DNA of 13,164 nt, from the NCBI GenBank assembly GCA_048421225.1, contig DBFNRV010000124.1, forward strand, positions 1-13,164. The letters run 5' to 3'. The DNA comes from UMGS946 sp048421225 (lineage in GTDB: Bacteria > Bacillota > Clostridia > Christensenellales > CAG-138). Below are positions 1 to 7,405 of the stretch, one piece after another. The notes under the pieces are model-generated. The model ran no database searches, was not told where the DNA came from, and saw only the letters and a program-made list of their open reading frames with translations. The position numbers and the translations under genes were made by a program. Each line of letters begins with the position of its first letter. The stretch's first letter is position 1.

Positions 1-50
1 ATAATCTTGATTTTTTAACATTTTGCCTTGTACCTGTTTTTTTGGTGGGA

Positions 51-59
51 TGTTATAAT
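51..59 (+). promoter_or_regulatory. Extended -10 promoter for the small Cys-rich gene
   Basis: TGTTATAAT gives a perfect TATAAT (54-59) preceded by TG and one spacer base, the extended -10 form that can work without a good -35. No good -35 sits at the right distance: TTGTAC at 28-33 would need a 20-nt spacer. Transcription would start near 66 and leave a leader of about 60 nt before the gene at 127. Confidence 0.5.
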
Positions 60-126
60 ATGTTATGATGTAATCTAAATTTATGAGCATACTATCAGGT
101 ATACTAAAATTGGAGGTAATATAATA

Positions 127-372
127 ATGCGTTGCGGATGCCCTATGTGCGGTACTTACATGGTACAAAGAGAAAAAGGCCTGGAAAGCGGCTGCATATG
201 TCCTGCGTGCTCTGAAAAATGCAACGCCTGCGTTGCGGACGGGCAGCAGCCATCGACTGTAGAGGATATCAGAAGGTTCAGGGAATCCTATGATTCAATT
301 CCAGACCCTGAGGGATTGTATACCAACGTCGATGATAACGAAATCCGCCCAAACTGGCATAAGCTTCTCTAA
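127..372 (+). CDS. Small cysteine-rich putative metal-binding protein, tandem CxCPxC motifs
   Basis: This is an 81-residue protein that I cannot assign to a named family. All eight cysteines lie in the first 35 residues: C3, C5 and C8 (CGCPMC), C23, C25 and C28 (CICPAC), then C32 and C35 (CNAC). The two CxCPxC knuckles are exactly 20 residues apart, which looks like an internal duplication or a zinc-ribbon pair. Eight thiols could bind two zinc ions or an iron centre, but this is inference. Residues 36-81 are acidic and without cysteine, perhaps a helix (STVEDIRRFRESY) followed by an extended tail. There is no signal peptide or membrane segment. The start is supported by GGAGGT at 112-117, 9 nt upstream. 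The gene stands alone before trxB, with about 200 nt between them. A redox or metal-sensing role is possible but unproven. The Cys pattern and SD site make it a real gene. Confidence 0.8.
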   Translation: MRCGCPMCGTYMVQREKGLESGCICPACSEKCNACVADGQQPSTVEDIRRFRESYDSIPDPEGLYTNVDDNEIRPNWHKLL

Positions 373-512
373 TATAGGATTTACGCCATAAAAGTACAGC
401 TCTTTATTTAAGACCAGGTTATTCGCCTGAAGGTTTGTAATTCATAGTTATGGCAAAGCCTGGCGATTTAGCAATTAATAAAACAGTATATAACGCTTTG
501 CCGTACCGCTAA
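373..512. other. Noncoding spacer with interlocked inverted repeats
   Basis: No gene is visible between the small Cys-rich gene and the trxB promoter. The spacer holds an 8-bp inverted repeat, GGCAAAGC (452-459) with GCTTTGCC (495-502), and a second 7-bp pair, GCAATTA (471-477) with TAATTGC (510-516). The second pair starts inside the first and ends outside it, and its right arm covers part of the trxB -35 box. No T-tract follows either, so they are not standard terminators. Confidence 0.4.
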
Positions 513-541
513 TTGCCAACTCGGCTCATTATATGTATAAT
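513..541 (+). promoter_or_regulatory. Sigma-A promoter of trxB
   Basis: TTGCCA (513-518) and TATAAT (536-541) are separated by 17 nt, close to consensus. The start of transcription would be near 548, giving a short leader of about 25 nt that carries AAGGAG (562-567) 6 nt before the trxB ATG. Confidence 0.75.
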
Positions 542-573
542 GCTTTAATAATAGTTATGTTAAGGAGAAAACG

Positions 574-1533
574 ATGATTGATATTGCTGTAATAGGAGGG
601 GGGCCCGCTGGGCTTTCCGCAGGGCTTTACGGAGCGCGCAGCGGTTTTTCCTGTGCGCTGTTTGAACGCGAACTTGCCGGTGGACAGACCCTGAAGACAG
701 ATATAATTGCAAACTATCCGGGATTTGACGAGGGTATCGACGGATTTACGCTTAGCATGCGTATGCGCAGACAGGCAGAGGCCCTTGGGCTGAATTTTAT
801 CAGCGAGGATGTAATTGGATTTACATTTGAAAAAGGCGTTAAACTCATACGGACGTCATCAGCGGAATATAAAGCCGAAACCATTATAATAGCCACCGGA
901 GCGCAGCCGCGCAAACTGGGTCTGCCAAATGAGGACGCGCTTACCGGTAGAGGCGTTTCCTATTGCGCCGTTTGTGACGCGGCATTCTTCAAAAACGCTA
1001 GGGTAGCGGTCGTCGGAGGCGGCGATACGGCTATTACGGACGCGCTCCATCTTGCCAGGTTTGCCGCTCATGTCACCGTAGTGCACCGAAGGAACGAGCT
1101 TCGGGCCAATCCGTTGCTCCAAGCCAGGGCAAACGCCGAGCCTAAGATTGAATTTATATATAACTCCGTCGTGTCAGAAATAAAGGGGGAAAGTTCGGTT
1201 ACAGGAATTAAAATAGCGGATGTAAATACCGGCAAGCTGAGGGACGCCGATGTTTCAGGCCTGTTTGTTGCGATTGGCAATGTCCCGAGGACCGAACTCG
1301 TTCGCGATAAGATTAAGCTTACGCCTGGAGGTTATGTTTTGACGGACAGCCGTATGCGGTCCTCCGTCGACGGGGTTTACGCCGTTGGCGACGTTAGGGA
1401 TACCCCTCTTAGGCAGGTTGTAACGGCAGCCGCAGACGGCGCCGTAGCCGCAAGCGACGCCGCAGACAGGCTTTCAATATCCGTCGCAGGAAGCATAGCA
1501 ATATTGGGGTCCATACCGGATAACAAAGTATAA
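574..1533 (+). CDS. trxB: Thioredoxin reductase (NADPH, FAD-dependent)
   Basis: This flavoenzyme passes electrons from NADPH through FAD and a redox disulfide to thioredoxin in the cytosol. Visible landmarks are the FAD-binding GGGPAG (8-13), ATGAQPRKL (107-115), the active-site CAVCD (C131 and C134), the NAD(P) loop GGGDTA (148-153), HRRNELR (171-177), whose arginines suit the 2'-phosphate of NADPH, and the second FAD motif GVYAVGDVRD (267-276) followed by RQVVTAAADGAVAA. At 319 residues it is slightly longer than usual, with about 20 extra residues (roughly 300-319) after the normal end. The spacing and CAVC site fit low-molecular-weight bacterial TrxB rather than AhpF or the ferredoxin-NADP reductase-like enzymes that lack the CxxC. 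The start is fixed by AAGGAG 6 nt upstream. It has its own promoter and a stem-loop behind it, so it is probably monocistronic. No thioredoxin gene is in the window. Confidence 0.95.
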   Translation: MIDIAVIGGGPAGLSAGLYGARSGFSCALFERELAGGQTLKTDIIANYPGFDEGIDGFTLSMRMRRQAEALGLNFISEDVIGFTFEKGVKLIRTSSAEYKAETIIIATGAQPRKLGLPNEDALTGRGVSYCAVCDAAFFKNARVAVVGGGDTAITDALHLARFAAHVTVVHRRNELRANPLLQARANAEPKIEFIYNSVVSEIKGESSVTGIKIADVNTGKLRDADVSGLFVAIGNVPRTELVRDKIKLTPGGYVLTDSRMRSSVDGVYAVGDVRDTPLRQVVTAAADGAVAASDAADRLSISVAGSIAILGSIPDNKV

Positions 1534-1539
1534 ACCAGC

Positions 1540-1577
1540 CCTTTGAAAAGCCTTTCAAAGGCGTGTTCGTTTGTTTA
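1540..1577 (+). terminator. Possible intrinsic terminator after trxB
   Basis: CCTTTGAAA (1540-1548) and TTTCAAAGG (1553-1561) form a perfect 9-bp stem with the 4-nt loop AGCC, 6 nt after the trxB stop. The following T-rich run (GTTCGTTTGTTT) is interrupted and starts a few bases late, so termination may be partial and glmM could receive read-through. Confidence 0.5.
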
Positions 1578-1669
1578 TGCGCAAAAAAACCGTTAAATAC
1601 ATATTATGGATCATCGTTTTATATGGGGAAAGCAAATATACATTTAGTTCAGTTTAGTGGAGGATGGAT

Positions 1670-3028
1670 ATGGCACGGCTTTTTGGTACGGACGGCGTAA
1701 GGGGCGTTGCGAACTCGGGGCTTGACTGCAATCTTGCTATGAAAATAGGCGCCGCAGGAGCACATATAATATCCAGGTCAAATGGCGCCGGCCGCCGCGT
1801 TCTGGTGGGGTGTGATACGCGCAAATCAGGCGATATGCTGTGCGCCGCGCTCATGGCCGGTATCTGCTCGGTTGGATGTTATCCAGTTTCAGTTGGGGTT
1901 ATACCCACGCCCGCAATGGCATATCTGGTAAGGAAATACTCGGCCGATTCAGCGGTTATGATAAGCGCTTCGCACAACACAATGGAATATAATGGGATAA
2001 AATGGTTTAACGGCAGCGGTTATAAGCTAACGGATTCGATGGAGGATGAAATTGAGGCCATAATCCGTGAGGGCAGAGCTCTTCCGGCCCCCACAGGCAG
2101 CCTTGTAGGCAGAATAACTGTGGAAGATGGGGCTAGAGAAGACTATATTTCCTTTTTAAAGAGCGCGGCCCGGCCGGAGGGCTATAGAGGCATAAGTATA
2201 GCCCTTGACTGCGCTAACGGTTCTTCCTCGGGAATTGCGCGGGAACTCTTCGAATCGCTTGGAGCAGAGGTCAGCGCCTGTGCCGACGTCCCTGACGGAT
2301 GCAATATAAACGACGGATGCGGCTCAACGCATCCTGAACTGATTCAAAGGCTTACTTTGAGCAGCGGCGCCGATGCCGGCTTCGCCTTTGATGGAGACGC
2401 GGACAGGGTTATCGCATGCGACGATATGGGCCGCATTGTAAACGGCGATAAACTGATGGGAATATGCGCGGCGCAAATGAAAAAAAGCGGCGCACTCAAA
2501 AACAACACCGTCGTAATAACCGTTATGTCCAACATCGGCTTGAAAAAGCGCTTCGAAGAGCTTAATATAAACTATGTGGAAACCGACGTCGGCGACCGAT
2601 ATGTGCTGGAAGCCATGCTGAGCGGAAACTATTCCCTTGGCGGTGAACAATCCGGCCATGTGATATTTCTTGATAGAAATACTACGGGTGATGGAATGCT
2701 TACCGCCGTACAGGTGCTGAACGTACTTGCAAACAGCCGCGCTAAAATGTCTGATCTGGCTGACGAGGTGCCGTCGTACCCTCAGGTGCTGGTTAACGTT
2801 CGCGTTAACGGCGACAGGAACGCGCTGATGACCGACCGTCTTCTGCGCGGTTGTGTAGAGGCAGCCTCAGAGCGGCTTGGCGATGAGGGCCGCATATTGC
2901 TGCGCCCTTCGGGAACCGAACCCCTGCTGCGCGTTATGATAGAGGGAAAGCACAAGGAGGAAATCGGCGAACTGGCCATGGATATAGCCGGCGTCCTTGT
3001 CAAGCATCACGGCGGCATAATTATTTAA
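1670..3028 (+). CDS. glmM: Phosphoglucosamine mutase
   Basis: GlmM interconverts glucosamine-6-phosphate and glucosamine-1-phosphate, feeding UDP-GlcNAc into peptidoglycan. The 452-residue protein shows the whole alpha-D-phosphohexomutase pattern: the start ARLFGTDGVRG, the phosphoserine loop ISASHN with catalytic S101, the magnesium loop DGDADR (D241, D243, D245), the sugar-specificity loop GEQSGH (325-330) and the phosphate-binding RPSGTEP (412-418). GEQSGH and the FGTDGVRG start separate GlmM from phosphomannomutase/phosphoglucomutase. An in-frame ATG at 1664 touches GTGGAGG (1657-1663) with no spacing, so the ATG at 1670, 6 nt downstream, is the better start. lepA follows after 43 nt with no terminator in between, so the two may be co-transcribed. 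No clear promoter is visible in 1562-1656. Confidence 0.95.
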   Translation: MARLFGTDGVRGVANSGLDCNLAMKIGAAGAHIISRSNGAGRRVLVGCDTRKSGDMLCAALMAGICSVGCYPVSVGVIPTPAMAYLVRKYSADSAVMISASHNTMEYNGIKWFNGSGYKLTDSMEDEIEAIIREGRALPAPTGSLVGRITVEDGAREDYISFLKSAARPEGYRGISIALDCANGSSSGIARELFESLGAEVSACADVPDGCNINDGCGSTHPELIQRLTLSSGADAGFAFDGDADRVIACDDMGRIVNGDKLMGICAAQMKKSGALKNNTVVITVMSNIGLKKRFEELNINYVETDVGDRYVLEAMLSGNYSLGGEQSGHVIFLDRNTTGDGMLTAVQVLNVLANSRAKMSDLADEVPSYPQVLVNVRVNGDRNALMTDRLLRGCVEAASERLGDEGRILLRPSGTEPLLRVMIEGKHKEEIGELAMDIAGVLVKHHGGIII

Positions 3029-3071
3029 AACTTATTTTAACAAATGATAAGAGATAAAAAGGAGAACCCTC

Positions 3072-4874
3072 ATGGCATATAGCCAAGAATTGATAAGGAA
3101 TTTTTGCATCATCGCCCATATAGACCACGGCAAGTCCACGCTGGCCGACAGGATGATGGAGCTGACGGATACTGTGGCGATGCGCGATATGGAAGCGCAG
3201 CTACTGGATATGATGGATATAGAGCGTGAGCGCGGTATAACGATCAAGGCCACTGCGGTGCGCATGTTCTATACCCACTCCAACGGAAAGCGCTACATGT
3301 TCAACCTTATCGACACGCCCGGCCATGTCGACTTTACTTACGAGGTCTCCCGAAGCCTGGCAGCGTGCGAAGGGGCTGTTCTTGTCGTTGACGCGACCCA
3401 GGGTATCGAGGCGCAAACGCTTGCCAACGTATACCTGGCGATCGATAATAATCTTGAAATCATGCCTGTAATAAATAAAATCGACCTTCCAAGCGCTAGA
3501 CCCGAATATGTAATAAAGGAAGTTGAGGATGTTATTGGTCTGCCGGCCGACGACGCCCCCCTTATTTCCGCTAAGATGGGGACAAATGTACAAGAGGTTC
3601 TTGAGCGGATAGTCGACGTTGTTCCTCCGCCAAGCGGTAACCTTAACGCGCCGCTTAAAGCGCTGATATTCGATAGCATATATGATAACTACAAGGGCGC
3701 CCTGAGCTATGTCCGAATAATGGAAGGAAGCGTGCGGTCCGGCATGCGGATACGCTCAATGGCTTCAGGCAAGGAATTTGAAGTCACAGAGGTAGGCGTG
3801 TTTACGCCATCCCTCAAGCCCTCCGACGAGCTGTGCGCCGGAGAGGTTGGCTACATAGCCGCGTCAATTAAAAGCGTGGCCGAAACTAAGGTCGGCGATA
3901 CTATTACAGACGCGGGAAATCCGGCCAGCGAGCCCCTCCCCGGATATAAGCAGGCCCAGCCGATGGTCTTTTGCGGTATTTATCCCGCTGACGGCGCTGA
4001 TTATGACGACCTGAGGGAAGCGCTTGACAAGCTTCTTTTGAATGACGCCTCCTTATCCTTCGAGCCGGAGACGTCACAGGCGCTGGGCTTTGGCTTTCGC
4101 TGCGGGTTTTTAGGCCTTTTACACATGGAAATAATACAGGAACGTCTGGAACGCGAGTTTGACCTTGACCTTGTCACCACCGCCCCAAGCGTAATTTATA
4201 GGGTAAGAACAACTACTGGCGAAGACCTGATCATAGACAATCCTACCAACCTGCCGCCCGTTACGGAAATAGACTATATGGAAGAGCCGATGGTCGAGGC
4301 CCATATAATGACGCCCTCGGAATACGTAGGAGCTATAATGGATCTATGTCAGGAAAAGCGCGGGATATTCAGGGATATGACCTACATAGAGGAAAACAGG
4401 GTAACGTTAATATATGAAATGCCTTTGAACGAAATAATATACGACTTTTTCGATCAGCTAAAATCCAGGAGCAGGGGCTATGCCTCATTTGACTATGAGC
4501 TAAAAGAGTATCAAAGGTCAGAACTTGTAAAGCTGGATTTTCTCCTAAACGGCGATATCTGCGATGCGCTCTCTACAATAGTTCACAAGGACAGGGCTTA
4601 TTCTAAGGGGCGCGCGGTTGCTGAAAAGCTTAAGGACGTAATACCGCGCCAGCAGTTTGAAATACCCATACAGGCGGCAATAGGCGGCAAGATTATTGCC
4701 CGGGAAACGGTAAAGGCAGTGAGGAAGGATGTTTTGGCCAAATGCTACGGAGGCGATATAACCCGTAAAAAGAAGCTGCTTGAGAAACAGAAGGAGGGTA
4801 AAAAGCGCATGCGTCAGGTTGGATCGGTCGAACTGCCAAGCGAGGCGTTTATGAGCGTTCTGCGTATAAACTGA
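3072..4874 (+). CDS. lepA: Elongation factor 4 (back-translocating GTPase LepA)
   Basis: LepA/EF4 is a ribosome-bound translational GTPase linked to initiation and to rescue of stalled or mistranslocated ribosomes. The 600-residue length is typical. The GTPase motifs are in order: AHIDHGKST (15-23, P-loop), ERGITIKA switch region (53-60), DTPGH (81-85), NKID (135-138) and SAK (166-168). Domains II, III and V follow, including LGFGFRCGFLGLLHMEI. The C-terminal domain specific to LepA carries GGDITRKKKLLEKQKEGKK and the ending VGSVELPSEAFMSVLRI. This ending and the lack of an EF-G domain IV exclude EF-G. The start is set by AAAAAGGAG ending at 3064, 7 nt before ATG. Its stop shares one base with the hemW start. 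Confidence 0.97.
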   Translation: MAYSQELIRNFCIIAHIDHGKSTLADRMMELTDTVAMRDMEAQLLDMMDIERERGITIKATAVRMFYTHSNGKRYMFNLIDTPGHVDFTYEVSRSLAACEGAVLVVDATQGIEAQTLANVYLAIDNNLEIMPVINKIDLPSARPEYVIKEVEDVIGLPADDAPLISAKMGTNVQEVLERIVDVVPPPSGNLNAPLKALIFDSIYDNYKGALSYVRIMEGSVRSGMRIRSMASGKEFEVTEVGVFTPSLKPSDELCAGEVGYIAASIKSVAETKVGDTITDAGNPASEPLPGYKQAQPMVFCGIYPADGADYDDLREALDKLLLNDASLSFEPETSQALGFGFRCGFLGLLHMEIIQERLEREFDLDLVTTAPSVIYRVRTTTGEDLIIDNPTNLPPVTEIDYMEEPMVEAHIMTPSEYVGAIMDLCQEKRGIFRDMTYIEENRVTLIYEMPLNEIIYDFFDQLKSRSRGYASFDYELKEYQRSELVKLDFLLNGDICDALSTIVHKDRAYSKGRAVAEKLKDVIPRQQFEIPIQAAIGGKIIARETVKAVRKDVLAKCYGGDITRKKKLLEKQKEGKKRMRQVGSVELPSEAFMSVLRIN

Positions 4875-6010
4875 TGAGCGGCCTCTACGTACACATACCA
4901 TTCTGTGTTAGTAAATGCGCCTATTGCGATTTTATATCCTTTTCGGACCACAGTCTCATGGATACATATATTGCCGCCCTCGCTAAGGAGGTTTCCATGC
5001 GCAGGGCGGCTTTTGACGCGGTTTCCTTTGACACGGTCTTTATTGGCGGCGGCACGCCTTCAATACTTTCTCAAGGCAGGATTGCGCAGATCGTTGATAG
5101 GCTAAGAGAAAACTTCATTATTTTAAGCAACGCAGAGATTACTATAGAGGCCAACCCTGGAACTTTGACCCGTGAAAAGCTAACAGAATACATCGACAGC
5201 GGGATAAATAGGCTGTCCATCGGGCTTCAAAGCGCTGACGACGATATTTTAAAGCGAATCGGACGCATTCATAGCTTAAAACAGTTCGAGGAAAGCCTTT
5301 CAGCAGCGCTCGCGTGCGGTTTGAACAACATAAACGCCGACATAATGTACGGCCTGCCAGGCCAGGATATGGAACTCTGGATGAGGACGCTTGAGTATAT
5401 TTGCACTGGGGATATAACTCATATATCCGCCTATTCGCTGATACTTGAGCAAGGAACCCCGCTTTACAACGATTTTCTTTTGAACAGGATCCTTCTCCCC
5501 TCCCCTGATGAAACGGCGGATATGCAGGATGAATGCGTACTATATCTTGCCTCTAAAGGCTATGAAAGATATGAGGTGTCAAATTTTTCGAAACCGGACT
5601 GCCAGTGCAGGCATAATCTGAATTATTGGGACAATCAAGGGTACTTAGGGCTGGGTCTTGCCGCCCACTCAGCGTTTGATATTGGAGGGTGGAGCAGGTG
5701 GGAAAATACGGCTGATCTTAAAAAATATATAAAGCTTATAGGCGATGGCGTGCCGCCCGTTGAACGGATTTATCATATCCCCAAAAGGGAAGAAATGTTT
5801 GAATGCGTCATGTTGGGACTGCGAAAGACAAACGGGCTGAACCCCAACGCTTTTAAAAAACGTTTTAACGTGGAGTTTATGGATGTTTACGCAAAGGCGG
5901 TAACAAAATTGTCCCGCACCGGACTTCTGGTAGCTGGCGCTGACGAAATAAAGCCAACTAAGCGGGGAATGGATATTCTAAACACGGTTTTATTGGAGTT
6001 TATGTCCTGA
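4874..6010 (+). CDS. hemW: Radical SAM heme chaperone HemW (HemN-like)
   Basis: HemW is a radical SAM protein related to coproporphyrinogen III dehydrogenase (HemN) but thought to bind and deliver heme. The 378-residue protein begins with YVHIPFC and the cluster motif C11-x3-C15-x2-C18 followed by DF. HemN has CxxxCxxCxC, so the phenylalanine in place of the fourth cysteine points to HemW. Other marks are GGGTPS (58-63), the SAM-contacting IEANPGT, GLQS, DIMYGLPGQ and the HemW signature HNxxYW (247-252). The C-terminal region (about 300-378) is the winged-helix-like HemN C-terminal domain. The ATG lies in TGATG, so lepA and hemW overlap by one base and are probably translationally coupled. 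In many Firmicutes hrcA-grpE-dnaK follows; here a promoter and an unrelated short gene follow instead. Many databases call this gene coproporphyrinogen III oxidase, which the motif does not support. Confidence 0.92.
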   Translation: MSGLYVHIPFCVSKCAYCDFISFSDHSLMDTYIAALAKEVSMRRAAFDAVSFDTVFIGGGTPSILSQGRIAQIVDRLRENFIILSNAEITIEANPGTLTREKLTEYIDSGINRLSIGLQSADDDILKRIGRIHSLKQFEESLSAALACGLNNINADIMYGLPGQDMELWMRTLEYICTGDITHISAYSLILEQGTPLYNDFLLNRILLPSPDETADMQDECVLYLASKGYERYEVSNFSKPDCQCRHNLNYWDNQGYLGLGLAAHSAFDIGGWSRWENTADLKKYIKLIGDGVPPVERIYHIPKREEMFECVMLGLRKTNGLNPNAFKKRFNVEFMDVYAKAVTKLSRTGLLVAGADEIKPTKRGMDILNTVLLEFMS

Positions 6011-6036
6011 TTCGACTTATCGCGGGCATATTAACC

Positions 6037-6066
6037 TTGAGAAATGCTGGGGGTCAATGGTATAAT
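6037..6066 (+). promoter_or_regulatory. Sigma-A promoter of the DUF2087 gene
   Basis: TTGAGA (6037-6042), an 18-nt spacer and a perfect TATAAT (6061-6066) lie just after the hemW stop. The predicted start near 6073 leaves a leader of about 25 nt. It implies that the following gene is not only transcribed with lepA-hemW. Confidence 0.65.
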
Positions 6067-6098
6067 CGCAATAAAATTATTTATGGGGTATGAGCTAT

Positions 6099-6389
6099 AT
6101 GGACGATAGAATACGGCGCTTTTTAGATGAAGACGGTCGCTTAAAGCAGCTTCCGGCAAAGCACGGCGTCAGAATGGGGGTCTATTCATATTTATTTTGT
6201 AAATTTGATGCCGAAGTCACCTACACGGAAAAGGAGGTTAACGACCTGCTCAAAGCGTGGAGCGCTTATGAGGACTATGTTATGCTGCGCCGTGAACTTG
6301 TAGACTATGGGTTCTTATGCAGAACTGCAAACGGGGCAAGCTATTGGCGCAATCCGGATATGCCGGACAGCCTGCCAAGCGGTGAGTAG
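6099..6389 (+). CDS. Stand-alone DUF2087 domain protein
   Basis: The 96-residue protein matches, from memory, the DUF2087 pattern: RRFLDEDGRLKQLPAK near the start, YTEKEVNDLLK (42-52), then YVMLRRELVDYGFLCRTANGASYWR (60-84), where the RRELVDYG and final YWR are characteristic. The family is often found as the C-terminal half of winged-helix regulators. Here no DNA-binding half is present, so a regulatory role is only a guess. It has no signal peptide or membrane segment and is expected in the cytosol. An ATG at 6090 gives three more residues (MSYMDD), but the only SD-like run, GGGG at 6085-6088, is better spaced for the ATG at 6099. The gene has its own promoter and sits where heat-shock genes often follow hemW. 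Confidence 0.85.
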   Translation: MDDRIRRFLDEDGRLKQLPAKHGVRMGVYSYLFCKFDAEVTYTEKEVNDLLKAWSAYEDYVMLRRELVDYGFLCRTANGASYWRNPDMPDSLPSGE

Positions 6390-6462
6390 CCCTCATATAA
6401 GTGTATTTTTCTTGCCGCCAGCTTGGTTATAGTTTTATATACATCAAAACATACCGTTTCAC

Positions 6463-6491
6463 TTGCACTTTGTCCATGCTCGTGGTATAAT
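6463..6491 (+). promoter_or_regulatory. Sigma-A promoter of secG
   Basis: TTGCAC (6463-6468) and TATAAT (6486-6491) are exactly 17 nt apart. The expected start is near 6498, giving a leader of about 26 nt that contains AGGGAGG (6507-6513). Confidence 0.75.
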
Positions 6492-6523
6492 GTCCATCAG
6501 TCAATTAGGGAGGTTGTATTTTT

Positions 6524-6826
6524 ATGGATACTTTGAACATTATCCTCAATATCGTGCTCATTATCTGCTCGGGCATACTTGTCCTTTCGGTGCTTCTGCA
6601 GTCAACCAAGAGCGCGGGCCTTGGGGGAGCCTTTGGCGGAGACACGCAGTCATTTACAGCGCGTGGCAGGGCGGCAAGCAAGGAAATGAAGCTTCAAAAG
6701 CTTACAATAGCTATGGGAATTGTAATAGCGGTTATCGCTATTGCCATGATGATAGTTACAACAATTACTAACGGTTCTAATAACTCCGAGGCGATGAATA
6801 TCATCAGCAACATGATGCCCATGTAA
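6524..6826 (+). CDS. secG: Preprotein translocase subunit SecG
   Basis: SecG is the small accessory subunit of the SecYEG channel and assists SecA-driven export across the cytoplasmic membrane. The 100-residue protein has the family layout of two membrane helices (about 4-26 and 58-80) joined by a loop with the signature LLQSTKSAGLGGAFGG (24-39), followed by TQSFTARGRA. The C-terminal tail (81-100) is Asn-, Ser- and Met-rich and longer than needed. The start is supported by AGGGAGG at 6507-6513, 10 nt upstream. The gene has its own promoter and a stem-loop terminator behind it. In many Firmicutes rnr and smpB follow secG; here smpB follows directly. Confidence 0.93.
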   Translation: MDTLNIILNIVLIICSGILVLSVLLQSTKSAGLGGAFGGDTQSFTARGRAASKEMKLQKLTIAMGIVIAVIAIAMMIVTTITNGSNNSEAMNIISNMMPM

Positions 6827-6854
6827 ATTGTCTTGTTTATCGTTGCACAATGTC

Positions 6855-6888
6855 TGCGGTGTGCGCTATAACGGCCATGCCGCATTTT
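6855..6888 (+). terminator. Likely intrinsic terminator after secG
   Basis: TGCGGTGTG (6855-6863) can pair in RNA with CATGCCGCA (6876-6884) as a 9-bp stem with two G-U pairs and a 12-nt loop, followed by TTTT (6885-6888). It lies 28 nt after the secG stop and just before the -10 box proposed for smpB. The short T-run makes it moderate. Confidence 0.5.
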
Positions 6889-6891
6889 GTG

Positions 6892-6897
6892 TATAAT
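6892..6897 (+). promoter_or_regulatory. Possible -10 box of smpB
   Basis: A perfect TATAAT lies 43 nt before the smpB ATG, directly behind the proposed secG terminator. No recognisable -35 stands 16-18 nt upstream, and TG is adjacent rather than one base away, so it is not a textbook extended -10. The position suits a separate smpB promoter. Confidence 0.35.
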
Positions 6898-6940
6898 AAA
6901 TCAATTACTTTTAAGCCGTAACTGGAGGCGGGAGGATTAA

Positions 6941-7405
6941 ATGCCTGTAAAAAAGGGAACCAAGCCAATAGCACAGAACCGTAAAGCGCGGCATGAGTAT
7001 TTTATTGAGGATACTTACGAATGCGGCATAGCGCTTGTCGGTACTGAGGTAAAGAGCATACGCGGCGGCAAGGTCAACTTGAAGGACGCCTATGCCCGCG
7101 TTAAGGACAACGAAATGATAGTATATGGGATGCATATAAGTCCATATGAACAGGGCAATATATTTAATAGAGATCCATTTCGCCCACGCAAGCTCTTGCT
7201 TCATAAGCGTGAAATCATGAAACTAAAAAAGCTGGCCGAGGCCGACGGATACAGCCTTATACCACTACAGCTTTATCTAAGGGATGGGTTGGTTAAGATG
7301 GAGCTTGCCGTCGCCAAGGGAAAAAAGCTTTACGATAAGCGCCGCGACATTGCGGACAGGGACGCCAAGAGGGAAGTGGACCGCAGGATTAAGGAACAGC
7401 GCTAA
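6941..7405 (+). CDS. smpB: SsrA-binding protein SmpB (trans-translation)
   Basis: SmpB binds tmRNA (ssrA) and brings it to stalled ribosomes, so that the unfinished protein is tagged and the ribosome released. The 154-residue protein has the family marks: NRKARHEYFIEDTYECGIAL (13-32), GTEVKSIRGGKVNLKDAYA (34-52), the RPRKLLLHKREI stretch (81-92), GKKLYDKR (127-134) and the highly basic tail rich in D, K and R that folds in the mRNA channel. The start follows two purine-rich sites, GGAGG at 6924-6928 and GGAGG at 6931-6935; the second is 5 nt from ATG. Its stop codon overlaps that of the convergent pcp gene. No tmRNA gene is recognisable in this window, although ssrA is often next to smpB. Confidence 0.96.
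   Translation: MPVKKGTKPIAQNRKARHEYFIEDTYECGIALVGTEVKSIRGGKVNLKDAYARVKDNEMIVYGMHISPYEQGNIFNRDPFRPRKLLLHKREIMKLKKLAEADGYSLIPLQLYLRDGLVKMELAVAKGKKLYDKRRDIADRDAKREVDRRIKEQR

Noticed and set aside
2324..2659. 111-codon - strand open frame inside glmM
   Set aside because: It lies fully within a gene with every catalytic motif intact, has no recognisable domain and no convincing SD site; it mirrors the codon bias of glmM.
3201..3593. 130-codon - strand open frame inside lepA
   Set aside because: It is opposite the conserved GTPase domain of lepA. The translation shows no family signature and is a by-product of the lepA codons.
4874..6010. Oxygen-independent coproporphyrinogen III oxidase (HemN)
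   Set aside because: The radical SAM motif is CxxxCxxCxF and an HNxxYW motif is present, which fit HemW rather than the CxxxCxxCxC of HemN.
6463..6771. + strand frame overlapping secG in another phase
   Set aside because: It begins in the secG promoter and reads through secG out of frame; SecG has clear family motifs and its own SD site.
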